This document shows positions 8,695-17,634 of a stretch of DNA of 64,000 nt, one piece after another (the stretch's first letter is position 1; each line of letters opens with the position of its first letter). The notes beneath the pieces are model-generated. The model did not search any database. It saw only the letters and a program-made list of their open reading frames with translations, and had not been told where the DNA came from. The position numbers and the translations under genes are program-made. Origin of the DNA: Lachnospiraceae bacterium (GTDB lineage Bacteria > Bacillota > Clostridia > Lachnospirales > Lachnospiraceae); NCBI GenBank assembly GCA_030526195.1, contig JAUNDG010000001.1, positions 1-64,000 of the forward strand, in the 5' to 3' direction.

Positions 8695-10617
8695 TGCTGG
8701 ATCAGTGGCTTACAGAATCTGGGGCATATGCATTTACATCCAGATTATCGATGGCTGAATTAAAGACATTAGCAGGTTGTTTAGCTATCTTCCATGATTA
8801 TGGAAAGTCCTCTATGCTGTTTCAGGCAAAAATATCAGAATCATGCGAAGTGTTGAAAAATTCACTTGAAAACAGCGCGCTTTTTGTATTACCAAAAGAT
8901 GATGTAATGCTTAGAGATTCAAATAAAATGCCGCACGGTGTTGCCGGCGAAATCCTGCTGTTGCTGAAGGCTTGCAAACCTTCTATCGCGGCTATTGTTG
9001 GTGCTCATCATGGTAAGCCTTGGGAACAAGGTGCTGAAATCAGACTCCAAATTGAAGAACTATTGGAGGATGATGGGTTTTCTGAAGTTGTTCGTCAGTT
9101 TCAATATAGTCCGCTTCTTTGGGGTAAGAAAGCAAATCGAAATACGTGGATTGAGACGCAAGATGAGTTTTACGAATGGGCATTGTCAGTTGTTGGTATT
9201 ACTCAGGTGAGTCAGTTGCCTGATATTTCCGAGTCAGATGCAGTTATACTTGCCGGACTTGTTGTTATGGCAGACTGGCTTTCCAGTAATGAAGAGCATT
9301 TCCCTTTGATAGAATATCATGGAGCTTCTTGTGTTGACATAGAGCAGAGAGCTAAAGTCGGCATAAGTAAGATCAATCTTCCAGCCTGTTGGCATCCGAA
9401 GTGTGACAGGGATTTTGAAAAAATGACCATGGATCGTTTTGGGTTTTTGCCAAATTCAATTCAAGTGGAAATAATGAAGACAGTCGCAGAAAGTGAGCAA
9501 CCTGGCCTGGTTATTTTGGAAGCACCAATGGGGATGGGAAAAACAGAGGCCGCTTTATTGGCGGCAGAAGAGTTCTCAGAAAATCGAGTATTCGGATTGT
9601 TCACGGAATGGCAGCCTTGAATCGTGAATATCAAGAGTTAATTGGAAAAGAGACTCGAGGATGGCAGGGAGTGGACGATCAAGATGATAACCGTTTGATA
9701 GTTCACGAGTTTTTCAGAGGTAATAAGCAGGCCTTATTGGCGGATCTTGTCGTTGGTACAATCGATCAGATTCTTTTGGCATCGCTAAAACAGAAACATT
9801 TTATGCTCCGACATTTGGGTTTGTGCGGCAAAGCAATTATTGTCGATGAATGTCATGCATTTGATGCCTATATGAATGAATATTTGGACCGAACATTGCG
9901 CTGGTTAGGAGAATATCGAACACCGGTTATTTTGTTAAGTGCTACGCTTCCGTATGAAAGACGAGCTGATCTGGTAAAAGCTTATCTGGGAGAGGAAAGA
10001 AAGTGTCATGAGGATGAACAGTGGCAAAAATCTTTAGGCTATCCCTTATTAACTTGGACAGATGGAAATCAGGTATGCCAGAAAAACCTTGAATACACAG
10101 GCGATAGCAGACATATCATTATCAACAAGGCTATTCAGACAAATGTCCCGGATGAACAGATTGATGCTACTATTCAGGTGCTAGATGACCAGTTGTCACA
10201 AGGGGGCTGTGCCGGTATATTTGTGAACACAGTTAGTAAAGCTCAGCGGTTTGCAGATATATTGAAACAGAAGTGCCCAGATAAAGAAGTGCTATTGTTG
10301 CATTCGCGTTTTCTGGCAACAGAGAGAACTAAAAAGGAGATGAAACTGTTAAAACTCCTTGGGAAAAAGTCGACAAAAGCCGACCGTGATGGGGTTATTT
10401 TGGTAGGCACGCAGGTTATTGAGCAATCACTGGATTTCGATGTTGATATTATGGTGACAGAGCTTTGCCCAATGGATCTTCTGTTGCAACGTATTGGACG
10501 ACTGCATCGGCATGCGCATCATGATCAAGAGCGCCCGATTAATTTGAAACAGGCAACATGTTATGTTTTAGGAACAAATGGCGAGTTGGATAAAGGTGGT
10601 TCAGCGGTCCCTGACCC
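8695..10617 (+). pseudogene. cas3: Type I CRISPR-associated helicase/nuclease Cas3, broken
   Basis: A decayed cas3 in two frames. Frame one (to 9620) holds part of the HD nuclease domain (CLAIFHDYGKSSMLFQAKI), IVGAHHGKPW and the helicase Walker A region (LEAPMGMGKTEAALLAAEE), then stops at FTEWQP. Frame two (from 9608) resumes with ADLVVGTIDQILLASLKQKH, the DEAH-like box IIVDECHAFDAYM, LLSATLP, VGTQVIEQSLDFDVDIM and the QRIGRLHRH motif. The first HD histidine is lost with the 5' end, motif Ib is missing around 9600, and the C-terminus is replaced by CRISPR repeats. The rest of a type I-E operon (cas8e, cse2, cas7, cas5, cas6, cas1, cas2) is absent. I see no route to a working interference complex. 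Confidence 0.9.
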
Positions 10618-10621
10618 TCGA

Positions 10622-10833
10622 ATATTCCCCGCGCATGCGGGGGTGATCCCTCCATATATTCAAGGTCGTCTGAATTGTGCGCATATTCCCCGCACAAGCG
10701 AGGGTGATCCCAGATATGGGTTCTTCTTGAACTTTATGTATGAATATTCCCCGCGCATGCGGGGATGATCCTCGAATGATTGGGAACGACCTTTTCACAA
10801 AGTCATATTCCCCGCTAGGCGGGGCAAAATGGT
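10622..10833 (+). CRISPR. Remnant type I-E CRISPR array, 4 repeats and 3 spacers
   Basis: Four 29-nt repeats start at 10622, 10683, 10744 and 10805, an exact 61-bp period, giving three 32-nt spacers (10651-10682, 10712-10743, 10773-10804). Repeats share ATATTCCCCGC at the left and a short GCGG/GGGG arm with TGATCC at the right, the hairpin type usual for subtype I-E. Repeats 2 and 3 carry substitutions and repeat 4 keeps only the left half and GGCGGGG, so it is the degenerate end. The array begins within the reading frame of cas3, so everything normally between cas3 and the array has been deleted. Confidence 0.93.
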
Positions 10834-10895
10834 TTCGCGCAGCGTAAATCATCGGTTCATTTCTGATCATCATTTTCAAAAAGGGGATCCTTAAT

Positions 10896-10935
10896 AGTCA
10901 ACTATACTTTCGTAAAGTATGGTTGACTGTTTTTT
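10896..10935 (+). terminator. Hairpin terminator downstream of the CRISPR remnant
   Basis: A 15-bp stem with one G-T pair (AGTCAACTATACTTT / AAAGTATGGTTGACT) and a 3-nt loop is followed by GTTTTTT. Its right arm contains TTGACT, which could be a -35 for glxK with TACGAT at 10947. Confidence 0.8.
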
Positions 10936-11008
10936 GGTATCGGCATTACGATAGAGGTATGAAATTGTCAGCGCCGTTATGCAATCCGAATGACCGGGGG
11001 AATTCATT

Positions 11009-12133
11009 ATGAAAAAGTGCATCATCATTTGCGATTCTTTTAAGGGCACGCTTTCCAGTATCGACATCTGCGATATTGCCCGGGCCTCTGTCCCCAGTTT
11101 TTTCCCGGACTGTCAGGTGGTGACGGTGCCGGTTGCCGATGGCGGGGAAGGTACGGTAGAGTGTTTCATCCGGGCTATCGGGGCAGAACCGGTAACCGTG
11201 TCGGTTTCGGGGCCCTATGGAGAGGCCGTGACAGCCACCTATGCCAGAAAAGGTGAACAGGCGATTATTGAAATGGCGGCAGCGGCGGGCCTGCCTATGG
11301 TGGGCGAGCGGAAAAATCCGGAGGAGACAACCACCTACGGCGTGGGTCAGCTGATCGCGCATGCCATCAACGAGGGCTGCACACAAATTCTTCTGGGCCT
11401 GGGCGGCAGTGCCACAAATGACGGCGGCTGTGGCTGCGCAGTGGCATTGGGGGTTGAATTCTTTGATGCTTCCGGCAATGCCTTTACGCCGGTTGGTGCC
11501 ACTCTGGGGAACATTGCCCGCATCGATGATAAAAAGGCAAAGGCTCTGCTTAAAGGCATCAGCATTTCCGTCATGTGTGATGTGGAAAATCCGCTCTGCG
11601 GTCCCATGGGGGCAGCGCCTGTCTTTGGTCCGCAAAAGGGAGCTGATGCGGAAATGGTGGCGCGACTTGACGCCGGTCTTCATCATATGGCTCAGGTTAT
11701 TGCGTCGGATCTTCAGGTAAAAATCGAAAATGTGCCGGGTGCCGGTGCTGCCGGCGGTATGGGCGGTGGCTGCATGGCTTTTCTCGGTGCTCAGCTGAAA
11801 CAAGGCATTGAATGTATCCTGGATACGGTGCAGTTCGATGCTTTGCTGGAGGGTGCCGACCTTGTCATCACAGGTGAAGGCCGCATCGACAGTCAGAGTG
11901 TGAACGGGAAAGTCATTTCCGGCATCGCAAAACGCACCTCCGCGCGCCGGATTCCGCTGGTGGCAATCGTGGGCAGCATTGCCGATGATGCCGGGGCCGG
12001 TTATGATCTTGGTGTAACGGCCATGTTCAGCATAGACCGACCGGCGCAGGATTTCAGGGAATACACAGATAAAAACGCGTTGTACTATCAGCGGACATTG
12101 GAAGATGTCCTTCGACTGATCAAGGCGCTGTGA
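11009..12133 (+). CDS. glxK: Glycerate kinase (GlxK/GarK family)
   Basis: A 374-residue glycerate kinase that phosphorylates D-glycerate (2-phosphoglycerate-forming family). Typical segments are the N-terminal CDSFKGTLSS, VPVADGGEGTVECF, LLGLGGSATNDGGCG, GADAEMVARLDAGL, GAGAAGGMGGG, and the C-terminal VITGEGRIDSQSVNGK. Length and motifs match intact family members. It stands alone between the CRISPR remnant and an MBL-fold gene. The ribosome binding site GGGGG is about 8 bases upstream of ATG 11009. Confidence 0.93.
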   Translation: MKKCIIICDSFKGTLSSIDICDIARASVPSFFPDCQVVTVPVADGGEGTVECFIRAIGAEPVTVSVSGPYGEAVTATYARKGEQAIIEMAAAAGLPMVGERKNPEETTTYGVGQLIAHAINEGCTQILLGLGGSATNDGGCGCAVALGVEFFDASGNAFTPVGATLGNIARIDDKKAKALLKGISISVMCDVENPLCGPMGAAPVFGPQKGADAEMVARLDAGLHHMAQVIASDLQVKIENVPGAGAAGGMGGGCMAFLGAQLKQGIECILDTVQFDALLEGADLVITGEGRIDSQSVNGKVISGIAKRTSARRIPLVAIVGSIADDAGAGYDLGVTAMFSIDRPAQDFREYTDKNALYYQRTLEDVLRLIKAL

Positions 12134-12286
12134 TTATTTTTTTGAAAATGAATATGCCCTAGCGCGCAAGACTGTGGCTCAGCGTAAGTTCGGAAACAGA
12201 CCGCGCGCCCTGTGGAGATAGCGATTGTGTGATTGATAAAATATCGCCCTGGTGGTTGGCATTAAGGAAACAAGGAGAAGATAAAA

Positions 12287-13084
12287 ATGAAAGTAACATT
12301 TCTGGGCACGGGCTGTGCCATGGTGCTTAAGCGCTACAACACTTGCTTTTTACTGGAAGATGGTGACAACAAATTGTTGGTGGATGCCGGGGGCGGCAAC
12401 GAGGTGCTGGTGAGACTTGATAAGCTGGGCGTCGATATCACACAGATCGGCGGCATGTTCGTCACACACAGCCATACCGATCACATTCTCGGGACGCCGT
12501 GGGTCATCCGGGCCGTCGGCACCGCCATTTCCGAAAGAGGCTATACCGGGACCTTCACCGTGGCGGCTTGCCATGAGACCCTGCATCAGGTCAGAACCAT
12601 CTGCGAGATGATCCTGGGCAAGAAAATGACAAAATATTTCGATACGCAGATTCTGTTCAAGGAAGTGGTCGACGGCGAAAAACTCAATCTGGCCGGCTTT
12701 GATCTGGAATGCTTTGATACTGGTTCTCAGAAAATGAAGCAGTTCGGATTCCAGCTTGATCTTGGCGATGGCGAGCAGCTGTGCTTCCCGGGGGATGAGC
12801 CGCTGCGCGAATCCTGTGAGCACTATGCCAAAAATGTGAAATGGCTTTTCAGCGAGGCCTATTGTCTTTACGCCGACCGGGAGATGTACAAGCCCTATGA
12901 GCGCAGCCATGTGACCACGAAGGATGTGGGGGAAATGGCTGATCGCATGGGGGCCCGTAATCTTGTGGTCTATCACACCGAGGACTACGGCGATGAGCGC
13001 CGACGGCTGATGACAGACGAAGTGGCGGTGGCCTATGGCGGCAACATTTTCGTGCCGGAAGATATGGAGAGTATTGAGCTGTAA
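12287..13084 (+). CDS. MBL-fold metallohydrolase (RNase Z-like)
   Basis: A 265-residue metallo-beta-lactamase-fold protein. It begins MKVTFLGTGCAMVLKRYNTC as in RNase Z/PhnP-type enzymes and has the zinc motif THSHTDHILG at about residue 61. Later ligands are suggested by FPGDEPL, FSEAYCLY, SHVTTKDVGEMA and YHTEDYG. The precise substrate is unknown; it may be a ribonuclease, phosphodiesterase or nucleotide hydrolase. AAGGAGAA precedes the ATG. It ends 9 bp from the convergent brnQ stop. Confidence 0.85.
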   Translation: MKVTFLGTGCAMVLKRYNTCFLLEDGDNKLLVDAGGGNEVLVRLDKLGVDITQIGGMFVTHSHTDHILGTPWVIRAVGTAISERGYTGTFTVAACHETLHQVRTICEMILGKKMTKYFDTQILFKEVVDGEKLNLAGFDLECFDTGSQKMKQFGFQLDLGDGEQLCFPGDEPLRESCEHYAKNVKWLFSEAYCLYADREMYKPYERSHVTTKDVGEMADRMGARNLVVYHTEDYGDERRRLMTDEVAVAYGGNIFVPEDMESIEL

Positions 13085-13093
13085 AGGCTCGGG

Positions 13094-14485
13094 TCACTTT
13101 TGAGGGATTTGCCGTCTTAAGATGAGGCCGATGATGAGTCCGATGCATGAGGGCAGCAGCCATCCGAGGTTCAGATTGAAAAGCGGCAAAACCTTTTCGG
13201 CCATTTCGACAGCCTGATCCAGATGGAAAAGGAGCTGAATTTCCGCAGGCAGTGTTTTAAAGAAATCAAACAGGGACGCGGCCCACGTGAAAATGGTCAC
13301 GATGATATAAACCATTTTGTTATGGTGAAATGGTTTTCCGCATAAGGCCAGGATGATCAGTGTGATGCATGGCGGGTAGATCAGCATGAGCACGGGAATG
13401 GCATACCGGATAATGGCGGAAAGGCCGACGTTTGATATCGCAAAAGAAAATGCTGTGAATCCGATGGCCCAGGCTCGGTAAGAAAGCCGCTTCGGAAACA
13501 TGCGGTGAAAGGCTTCCGAACAGCTTGTGACAAGGCCGATGGATGTTTTCAGGCAGGCAAACAGAATGGTCAGCGCCAGAATGATGTTGCCGTAGGTGCC
13601 AAGGAAATGACTGGAAATCTGAGTCAGGGCGATACCCCCATTTTCTGAAATGTCAAATAAAGCGCGGGAACGCACCCCCATCAGAATAGTGAGGACGTAG
13701 ATCAAGGACATCAAAATGCCTGTGAGGATCCCGGACCTTAAGACATCTTTGGCGATGATGTTGTCATCAGTGATCCCCATGCCCCGGATGATATCAATGA
13801 CAATGATGCCAAAGGCCAGGCCGGCGATCGCATCCATGGTGCCGTAGCCTTCGGCAAACGCATGGAAAAAGGCATGGTTTTGGTAACTGATATCCGGTTC
13901 GATTGCAGCAATTGACGCATCGCTCCCCAGTAAAGCGGTGACCAGAAGGATCGCCAGGAACAGCAGAAAAATCGGGTTGATAAATTTGCCGATCCAAAGG
14001 GTGATGTTGCCCGGTTTCAGGGAAAAGAAGAGGACCAGCGCAAAGAAAAGCAAAGAGAACATGAACAGGGCTTTGCTTTCAGACACTCTGTCGTTCAGTA
14101 AGGGGGCAAAACCAATCGTAAATGACACGGTGGCGCATCGCGGAATGGCAAAGAAAGGCCCGATGGTCAGGTAAAGCAGGGCTGTGAAGATATAGCTGTA
14201 ACGACGGCCCACCTTACTGGCCAGAGCCTGAAGGCCGTCTGAATGTGTGCTGCCGATGGCGGCCACCCCAAGGATCGGAATGCCGACAGCGGTGGCGATG
14301 TATCCCACAACAGCGGGCAACATGTTGCTGCCGGCTAATTGTCCGAGATGAACCGGGAAAATGAGGTTGCCGGCGCCGAAAAACATGCCGAATAAGGTTC
14401 CGGCGATCAGAATATATTGTTTGACAGAAAGTCTTTTATTTGTCATGGCGTATAACTCCGTCTGATGATAGAAGGCTTTTTTCAT
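13094..14485 (-). CDS. brnQ: Branched-chain amino acid:cation symporter BrnQ
   Basis: A membrane protein of about 463 residues of the LIVCS family, importing leucine, isoleucine and valine with Na+ or H+. The family signature GTLFGMFFGAGNLIFPVHLG lies near the N-terminus, followed by roughly a dozen hydrophobic segments; YLTIGPFFAIPRCATVSFT is also diagnostic. The start at 14485 has AGAAGG eight bases upstream; ATG 14446, 13 codons later and also with GGAG, gives an N-terminus closer to other BrnQ proteins. It diverges from a LysR-type regulator with about 90 bp between them, so that regulator probably controls it. Confidence 0.9.
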   Translation of the reverse strand: MKKAFYHQTELYAMTNKRLSVKQYILIAGTLFGMFFGAGNLIFPVHLGQLAGSNMLPAVVGYIATAVGIPILGVAAIGSTHSDGLQALASKVGRRYSYIFTALLYLTIGPFFAIPRCATVSFTIGFAPLLNDRVSESKALFMFSLLFFALVLFFSLKPGNITLWIGKFINPIFLLFLAILLVTALLGSDASIAAIEPDISYQNHAFFHAFAEGYGTMDAIAGLAFGIIVIDIIRGMGITDDNIIAKDVLRSGILTGILMSLIYVLTILMGVRSRALFDISENGGIALTQISSHFLGTYGNIILALTILFACLKTSIGLVTSCSEAFHRMFPKRLSYRAWAIGFTAFSFAISNVGLSAIIRYAIPVLMLIYPPCITLIILALCGKPFHHNKMVYIIVTIFTWAASLFDFFKTLPAEIQLLFHLDQAVEMAEKVLPLFNLNLGWLLPSCIGLIIGLILRRQIPQK

Positions 14486-14498
14486 TGTAATATCCTTC

Positions 14499-14527
14499 TT
14501 GTGGCTTGGGATGTCCGACCTTATAAT
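14499..14527 (+). promoter_or_regulatory. Promoter of the LysR-type regulator
   Basis: TTGTGG (14499-14504) and TATAAT (14522-14527) with 17-bp spacing, in the short divergent region between brnQ and the regulator gene. LysR regulators usually bind such divergent regions. Confidence 0.6.
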
Positions 14528-14574
14528 AAAAGTATTAGAAAGTGTCATACCCCATTTTCGGGAGAGAATACGAT

Positions 14575-15477
14575 ATGGATGCAAAAAAATTAGAAATCCT
14601 GATGACGGCGGTGGATCTTGGCAGTTTTTCCAAAGCCTCTCAGGTTGTGGGCTATACTCAGTCCGGTCTGACCCATCTGGTCAACAGCCTGGAGCGGGAA
14701 ATCGGGTTTCAGATCATTTTCAGAAATCACAACGGCATCTCCCTGACACCCCAGGGAGAAGAATTGATGCCGGCCATACGCGACTATCTGAGCGCCAATA
14801 CATTTTTGAACAGTAAAATTCAGACGATCAAAAATGAAAAATGTGAATCGATACGGATCGCGGCCTATTCCAGCATTGCCATGCATTGGATGCCGGAAAT
14901 CCTGTACCGTTTTCGCAGAATCTGCCCGCATGTCGATGTTGACCTGCGCATGGTCGATAATGCTTTGGAGCCCTTTGAACTGCTCAAAGAAGGCCGCACC
15001 GATATCGTTTTCGCCAGCAAACAAAACTGCGGCAGTTATCAGTGGATCCCTCTTTATCAGGAGAAAATGTATGCCATTTTGCCGCAGGATTACCCGGTGA
15101 AAGACAGCACATCATTTCCTCTGAAGGAAATGGAAGGGATGGATTTTCTCATGCCTTACGGTCGATTCGACATCGATGTTCACGCAGCTTTTGAAAAAAA
15201 TGGGGTTCATGTCAGGGAAAAGGCGTCCTATGTGGATGATGAAACCGTCATCCGCATGGTGGAGAAGGGCTTTGGGGTCTCCATGATGACTGAACTCATG
15301 ATCCGTGGTCGGACCGATGATGTCAGATGCATCCCGGTGGAACCGGAAGTGGTGCGGGAACTTGGCATGGGACTGCCGAAGGAAGGGGAAGTGACGAACA
15401 GCGTCAGCCGGTTGAGAGATTGCGCGATGGCGTATATTAATGAAAAGAAGATGCAGAATCAGCAGAAAATGGGATGA
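14575..15477 (+). CDS. LysR family transcriptional regulator
   Basis: A 300-residue LTTR. The N-terminal winged helix is clear: LEILMTAVDLGSFSKASQVV, GYTQSGLTHLVNSLEREIGF, FRNHNGISLTPQGEELMPA. The effector-binding part follows (RIAAYSSIAMHWMPEILYRF, VEKGFGVSMMTELMIRGR). GGAGAG is seven to eight bases upstream of ATG 14575. Its divergence from brnQ suggests it senses an amino acid or related metabolite and regulates that transporter; this is inferred from position only. Confidence 0.92.
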   Translation: MDAKKLEILMTAVDLGSFSKASQVVGYTQSGLTHLVNSLEREIGFQIIFRNHNGISLTPQGEELMPAIRDYLSANTFLNSKIQTIKNEKCESIRIAAYSSIAMHWMPEILYRFRRICPHVDVDLRMVDNALEPFELLKEGRTDIVFASKQNCGSYQWIPLYQEKMYAILPQDYPVKDSTSFPLKEMEGMDFLMPYGRFDIDVHAAFEKNGVHVREKASYVDDETVIRMVEKGFGVSMMTELMIRGRTDDVRCIPVEPEVVRELGMGLPKEGEVTNSVSRLRDCAMAYINEKKMQNQQKMG

Positions 15478-15511
15478 AAAATCAATTTGGTCAAAATAAG
15501 AGGGATTGCTT

Positions 15512-16099
15512 ATGAAAACCTGGAAAGGCTTTGTTCAGTACAGCAGCGATAGCAGAGCCCCGATTTATAAGAAGATAGAGTTTGCCATCGATGATGAAAT
15601 GTATAAAAAGATCACCGATGCTGTCAATTCCGGGAAGGAACTTGAGCGGTGTGAATTTATTAATGACCTTTATCGGATTTTCGATGCTGCAGCACGAGAT
15701 GAGGAATCTGTGCTGAATAACGCGCAGGATGCCGATGATGGGACGGATAAGTCACATCGGTATTTTCTTGATGAAGCTTTTATCGAGGATCCAGGTGATA
15801 TCATCCGGTTTGAGGCACATATAAAAGGACTTGTGGTGCCCTGGGAATGGAGAGATTCTTCCAATCTTTTGAATCTTGTGATCGAGGATGATTATAACGG
15901 CATAACGAGAGGTAATATCAGCCTTAGATATGATGATGCAGGGACGGTCGCCGGTCTTGAGCATTTTTCGTACAAAGGGCTTCAGTCACGAGATATAAAC
16001 TCTGAGGACTGGGCTGATGCATTTCCTTATTACGAGTCACTTTATGATGACATTGTAGAAACGTTAGTGCGTCTTAAAAACGAGAACAGAAGAGCATAA
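15512..16099 (+). CDS. Hypothetical protein
   Basis: A protein of about 195 residues that I do not recognise. It opens MKTWKGFVQYSSDSRAPIYK, is acidic and without membrane segments, and has a central region EAHIKGLVVPWEWRDSSNLL followed by alternating short hydrophobic stretches. It could be an immunity-type or accessory-gene product, but there is no direct evidence. The ATG at 15512 has GAGGG seven bases upstream. Base composition is AT-richer than its neighbours, as is the next pair of genes. Confidence 0.65.
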   Translation: MKTWKGFVQYSSDSRAPIYKKIEFAIDDEMYKKITDAVNSGKELERCEFINDLYRIFDAAARDEESVLNNAQDADDGTDKSHRYFLDEAFIEDPGDIIRFEAHIKGLVVPWEWRDSSNLLNLVIEDDYNGITRGNISLRYDDAGTVAGLEHFSYKGLQSRDINSEDWADAFPYYESLYDDIVETLVRLKNENRRA

Positions 16100-16148
16100 C
16101 AAATGCTGAACAATGGATGTCAGATATTGGAATAAGGAGGAAATGCTT

Positions 16149-16376
16149 ATGTGTCATGCATGCCTTAATGGTAATAAATTAATGGCCAAAACAACATTCA
16201 CGGTTGAATATAAGGAATGTATTATTGTGATAAAGAATGTTCCTTGTTTAGAGTGTGAAATCTGCGGAGAAATTACTTTTACCGACGCGGTATCTGAAAA
16301 ACTAGAGTTATTGGTTAATGCCGCAAAGAAAATCATGCAAGACATTGCAGTTATTGATTATTGCAAGGTGGCTTAA
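16149..16376 (+). CDS. YgiT-type zinc finger protein (MqsA-like antitoxin N-domain)
   Basis: A 75-residue protein with two CxxC zinc-knuckle pairs (MCHACLNG and CLECEICGE) around a KTTFTVEYKECIIVIKNVP segment, the pattern of the YgiT/MqsA zinc domain, and a C-terminal helix ending at YCKVA. MqsA proteins are antitoxins of type II systems, but no MqsR- or HigB-like toxin is adjacent. It has a strong AAGGAGG eight bases upstream of ATG 16149, which decides the start. The following frame overlaps by about 15 bp and encodes a truncated KptA. Confidence 0.8.
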   Translation: MCHACLNGNKLMAKTTFTVEYKECIIVIKNVPCLECEICGEITFTDAVSEKLELLVNAAKKIMQDIAVIDYCKVA

Positions 16377-16723
16377 ACGTCACTGAGGATAAGACTTTGA
16401 TTCGAGCAAACCAAGGGCATTCTATTCCCGTAGATGTGGAACTGGAAAGGGTAACTCCTCCAGAAGTATTATTTCATGGAACAGGAGAGAAATACAAAGA
16501 TTCCATTGATCGTATAGGACTCATTCCGAAATCGCGGTTATATGTTCATCTTTCAGGCGATGAAGCACCGGCTGTTACAGTTGGCAGTCGTCATGGAAAG
16601 CCGATAGTATACAGAGTGGCTGCCGGGGATATGGAAAGAGATGGCTATAAGTTTTATCGTTCTGTGAATGGTGTGTGGTTAACGAAAGAAGTTCCGGTGA
16701 GATACTTGAAGGGTATGGTATAA
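16361..16723 (+). pseudogene. kptA: RNA 2'-phosphotransferase KptA/Tpt1, 5'-truncated
   Basis: The frame encodes only the C-terminal, ADP-ribosyltransferase-like part of KptA: LIRANQGHSIPVDVELE, PPEVLFHGT, VHLSGDE, VGSRHGKPIVYRVAAG, FYRSVNGVWLTKEVP. KptA/Tpt1 transfers an RNA 2'-phosphate to NAD+. Full-length proteins are about 180 residues and have an N-terminal winged-helix lobe with a conserved LRH arginine; that lobe is absent here, replaced by the zinc-finger gene. No ATG starts the frame: TTG 16361 has no clear ribosome binding site, while TTG 16397 has GAGG eight bases upstream. It is probably a remnant, though a short product could be made. Confidence 0.8.
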
Positions 16724-16724
16724 T
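16716..16724 (+). promoter_or_regulatory. Extended -10 promoter for the phosphatase gene
   Basis: TGGTATAAT, an extended -10 element (TGnTATAAT), overlaps the end of the kptA remnant and lies 36 bp before the phosphatase ATG. No good -35 is seen. Confidence 0.45.
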
Positions 16725-16760
16725 GGCTTTCAGATTTCTGAAAGGATTTTGGAGGTTATT

Positions 16761-17216
16761 ATGAGTCAAAGAGTGCTTTTCATTTGTCATGGGAATATTT
16801 GCCGTTCACCCGCTGCTATGTTTATTTTCCGGGACATGCTGGCCAAGCAGGGGCTTGAGGATGTGATCACCTGCGCATCCGCCGCCACCAGCACGGAGGA
16901 GATCGGGAACCCCATTTACCCGCCCATGGAGCGGGAACTGACACGCCGCGGGATTGCCTGCAAGGGCCATCGAGCTCGCCAGATCACCCGGGCGGATTAT
17001 GACAATTTTGACTATCTTGTGATTATGGACGAGCGGAATGCCCGGAACATCATGCGTTTCTACGGGGCGGATCCGGAGGACAAGATCCACACGCTGATGT
17101 CTTACACAGGTTGCAATCGGGAGATCGCCGATCCCTGGTATACCGGCGATTTCGGCAAGGCCTGTGATGATATCACAGAGGGCTGTATGGCTTTACTGAA
17201 AACACTTACAGAATAA
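16761..17216 (+). CDS. Low molecular weight protein-tyrosine phosphatase
   Basis: A 151-residue LMW-PTP that removes phosphate from protein tyrosines. The P-loop C(X)5R is complete near the N-terminus (LFICHGNICRSPAA) and the general-acid loop DPWYTGDF lies near the C-terminus, with VIMDERNARNI between. Such enzymes often regulate capsule or exopolysaccharide kinases; no such kinase is adjacent. The start at 16761 has GGAGG five bases upstream. Confidence 0.93.
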   Translation: MSQRVLFICHGNICRSPAAMFIFRDMLAKQGLEDVITCASAATSTEEIGNPIYPPMERELTRRGIACKGHRARQITRADYDNFDYLVIMDERNARNIMRFYGADPEDKIHTLMSYTGCNREIADPWYTGDFGKACDDITEGCMALLKTLTE

Positions 17217-17310
17217 TCTGCTGACCCAACCGGCCCGCTCTCAAACTTGAGCATCCGCCGCAAATAGGGTAATATGGTAGCAGAACTGCCGAAAGGAAAC
17301 TGATCCATCG

Positions 17311-17619
17311 TTGTTAGTCTATGACATTATTCGTATCATAACGATCATTTATCTACTGGCCGTCAATCTGACGGCCTTTATTATGTATGGCCTTGATAAA
17401 ATGAAGGCAAAGAAGCACCGCTGGCGCATTTCGGAAATGACGCTGCTGATGGCGGCTGCTCTTGGCGGAGCCTGGGGCGCGGCTTTGGGCATCCTCATTT
17501 TCAGGCATAAGACCCGAAAACTCCGGTTTCGAGTGGTGACAGCCATCGCCCTGGTGTTGTATACAGCACTGCTTGTCTGCCTGCTGCAGTACGGCAGCGT
17601 GCGGGAACTGTTTTTGTAA
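17311..17619 (+). CDS. DUF1294 membrane protein
   Basis: A protein of about 102 residues with three to four hydrophobic segments and the DUF1294 hallmark YGLDKMKAKKHRWRISEMTL, followed by AALGGAWGAALGILIFRHKT. The function of the family is unknown; it is an integral membrane protein. The start is uncertain: TTG 17311 is the earliest codon that fits, and GAAAGGA upstream is about 12 bases away. It lies 15 bp before a zinc-ribbon protein and may lead that operon. Confidence 0.8.
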   Translation: MLVYDIIRIITIIYLLAVNLTAFIMYGLDKMKAKKHRWRISEMTLLMAAALGGAWGAALGILIFRHKTRKLRFRVVTAIALVLYTALLVCLLQYGSVRELFL

Positions 17620-17634
17620 AGAAGGGAGGCCACT

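Noticed and set aside
12350-12976. 208-codon antisense frame in the MBL gene
   Set aside because: Shadow frame; His-rich composition comes from the complement of Asp/Met codons in the sense gene.
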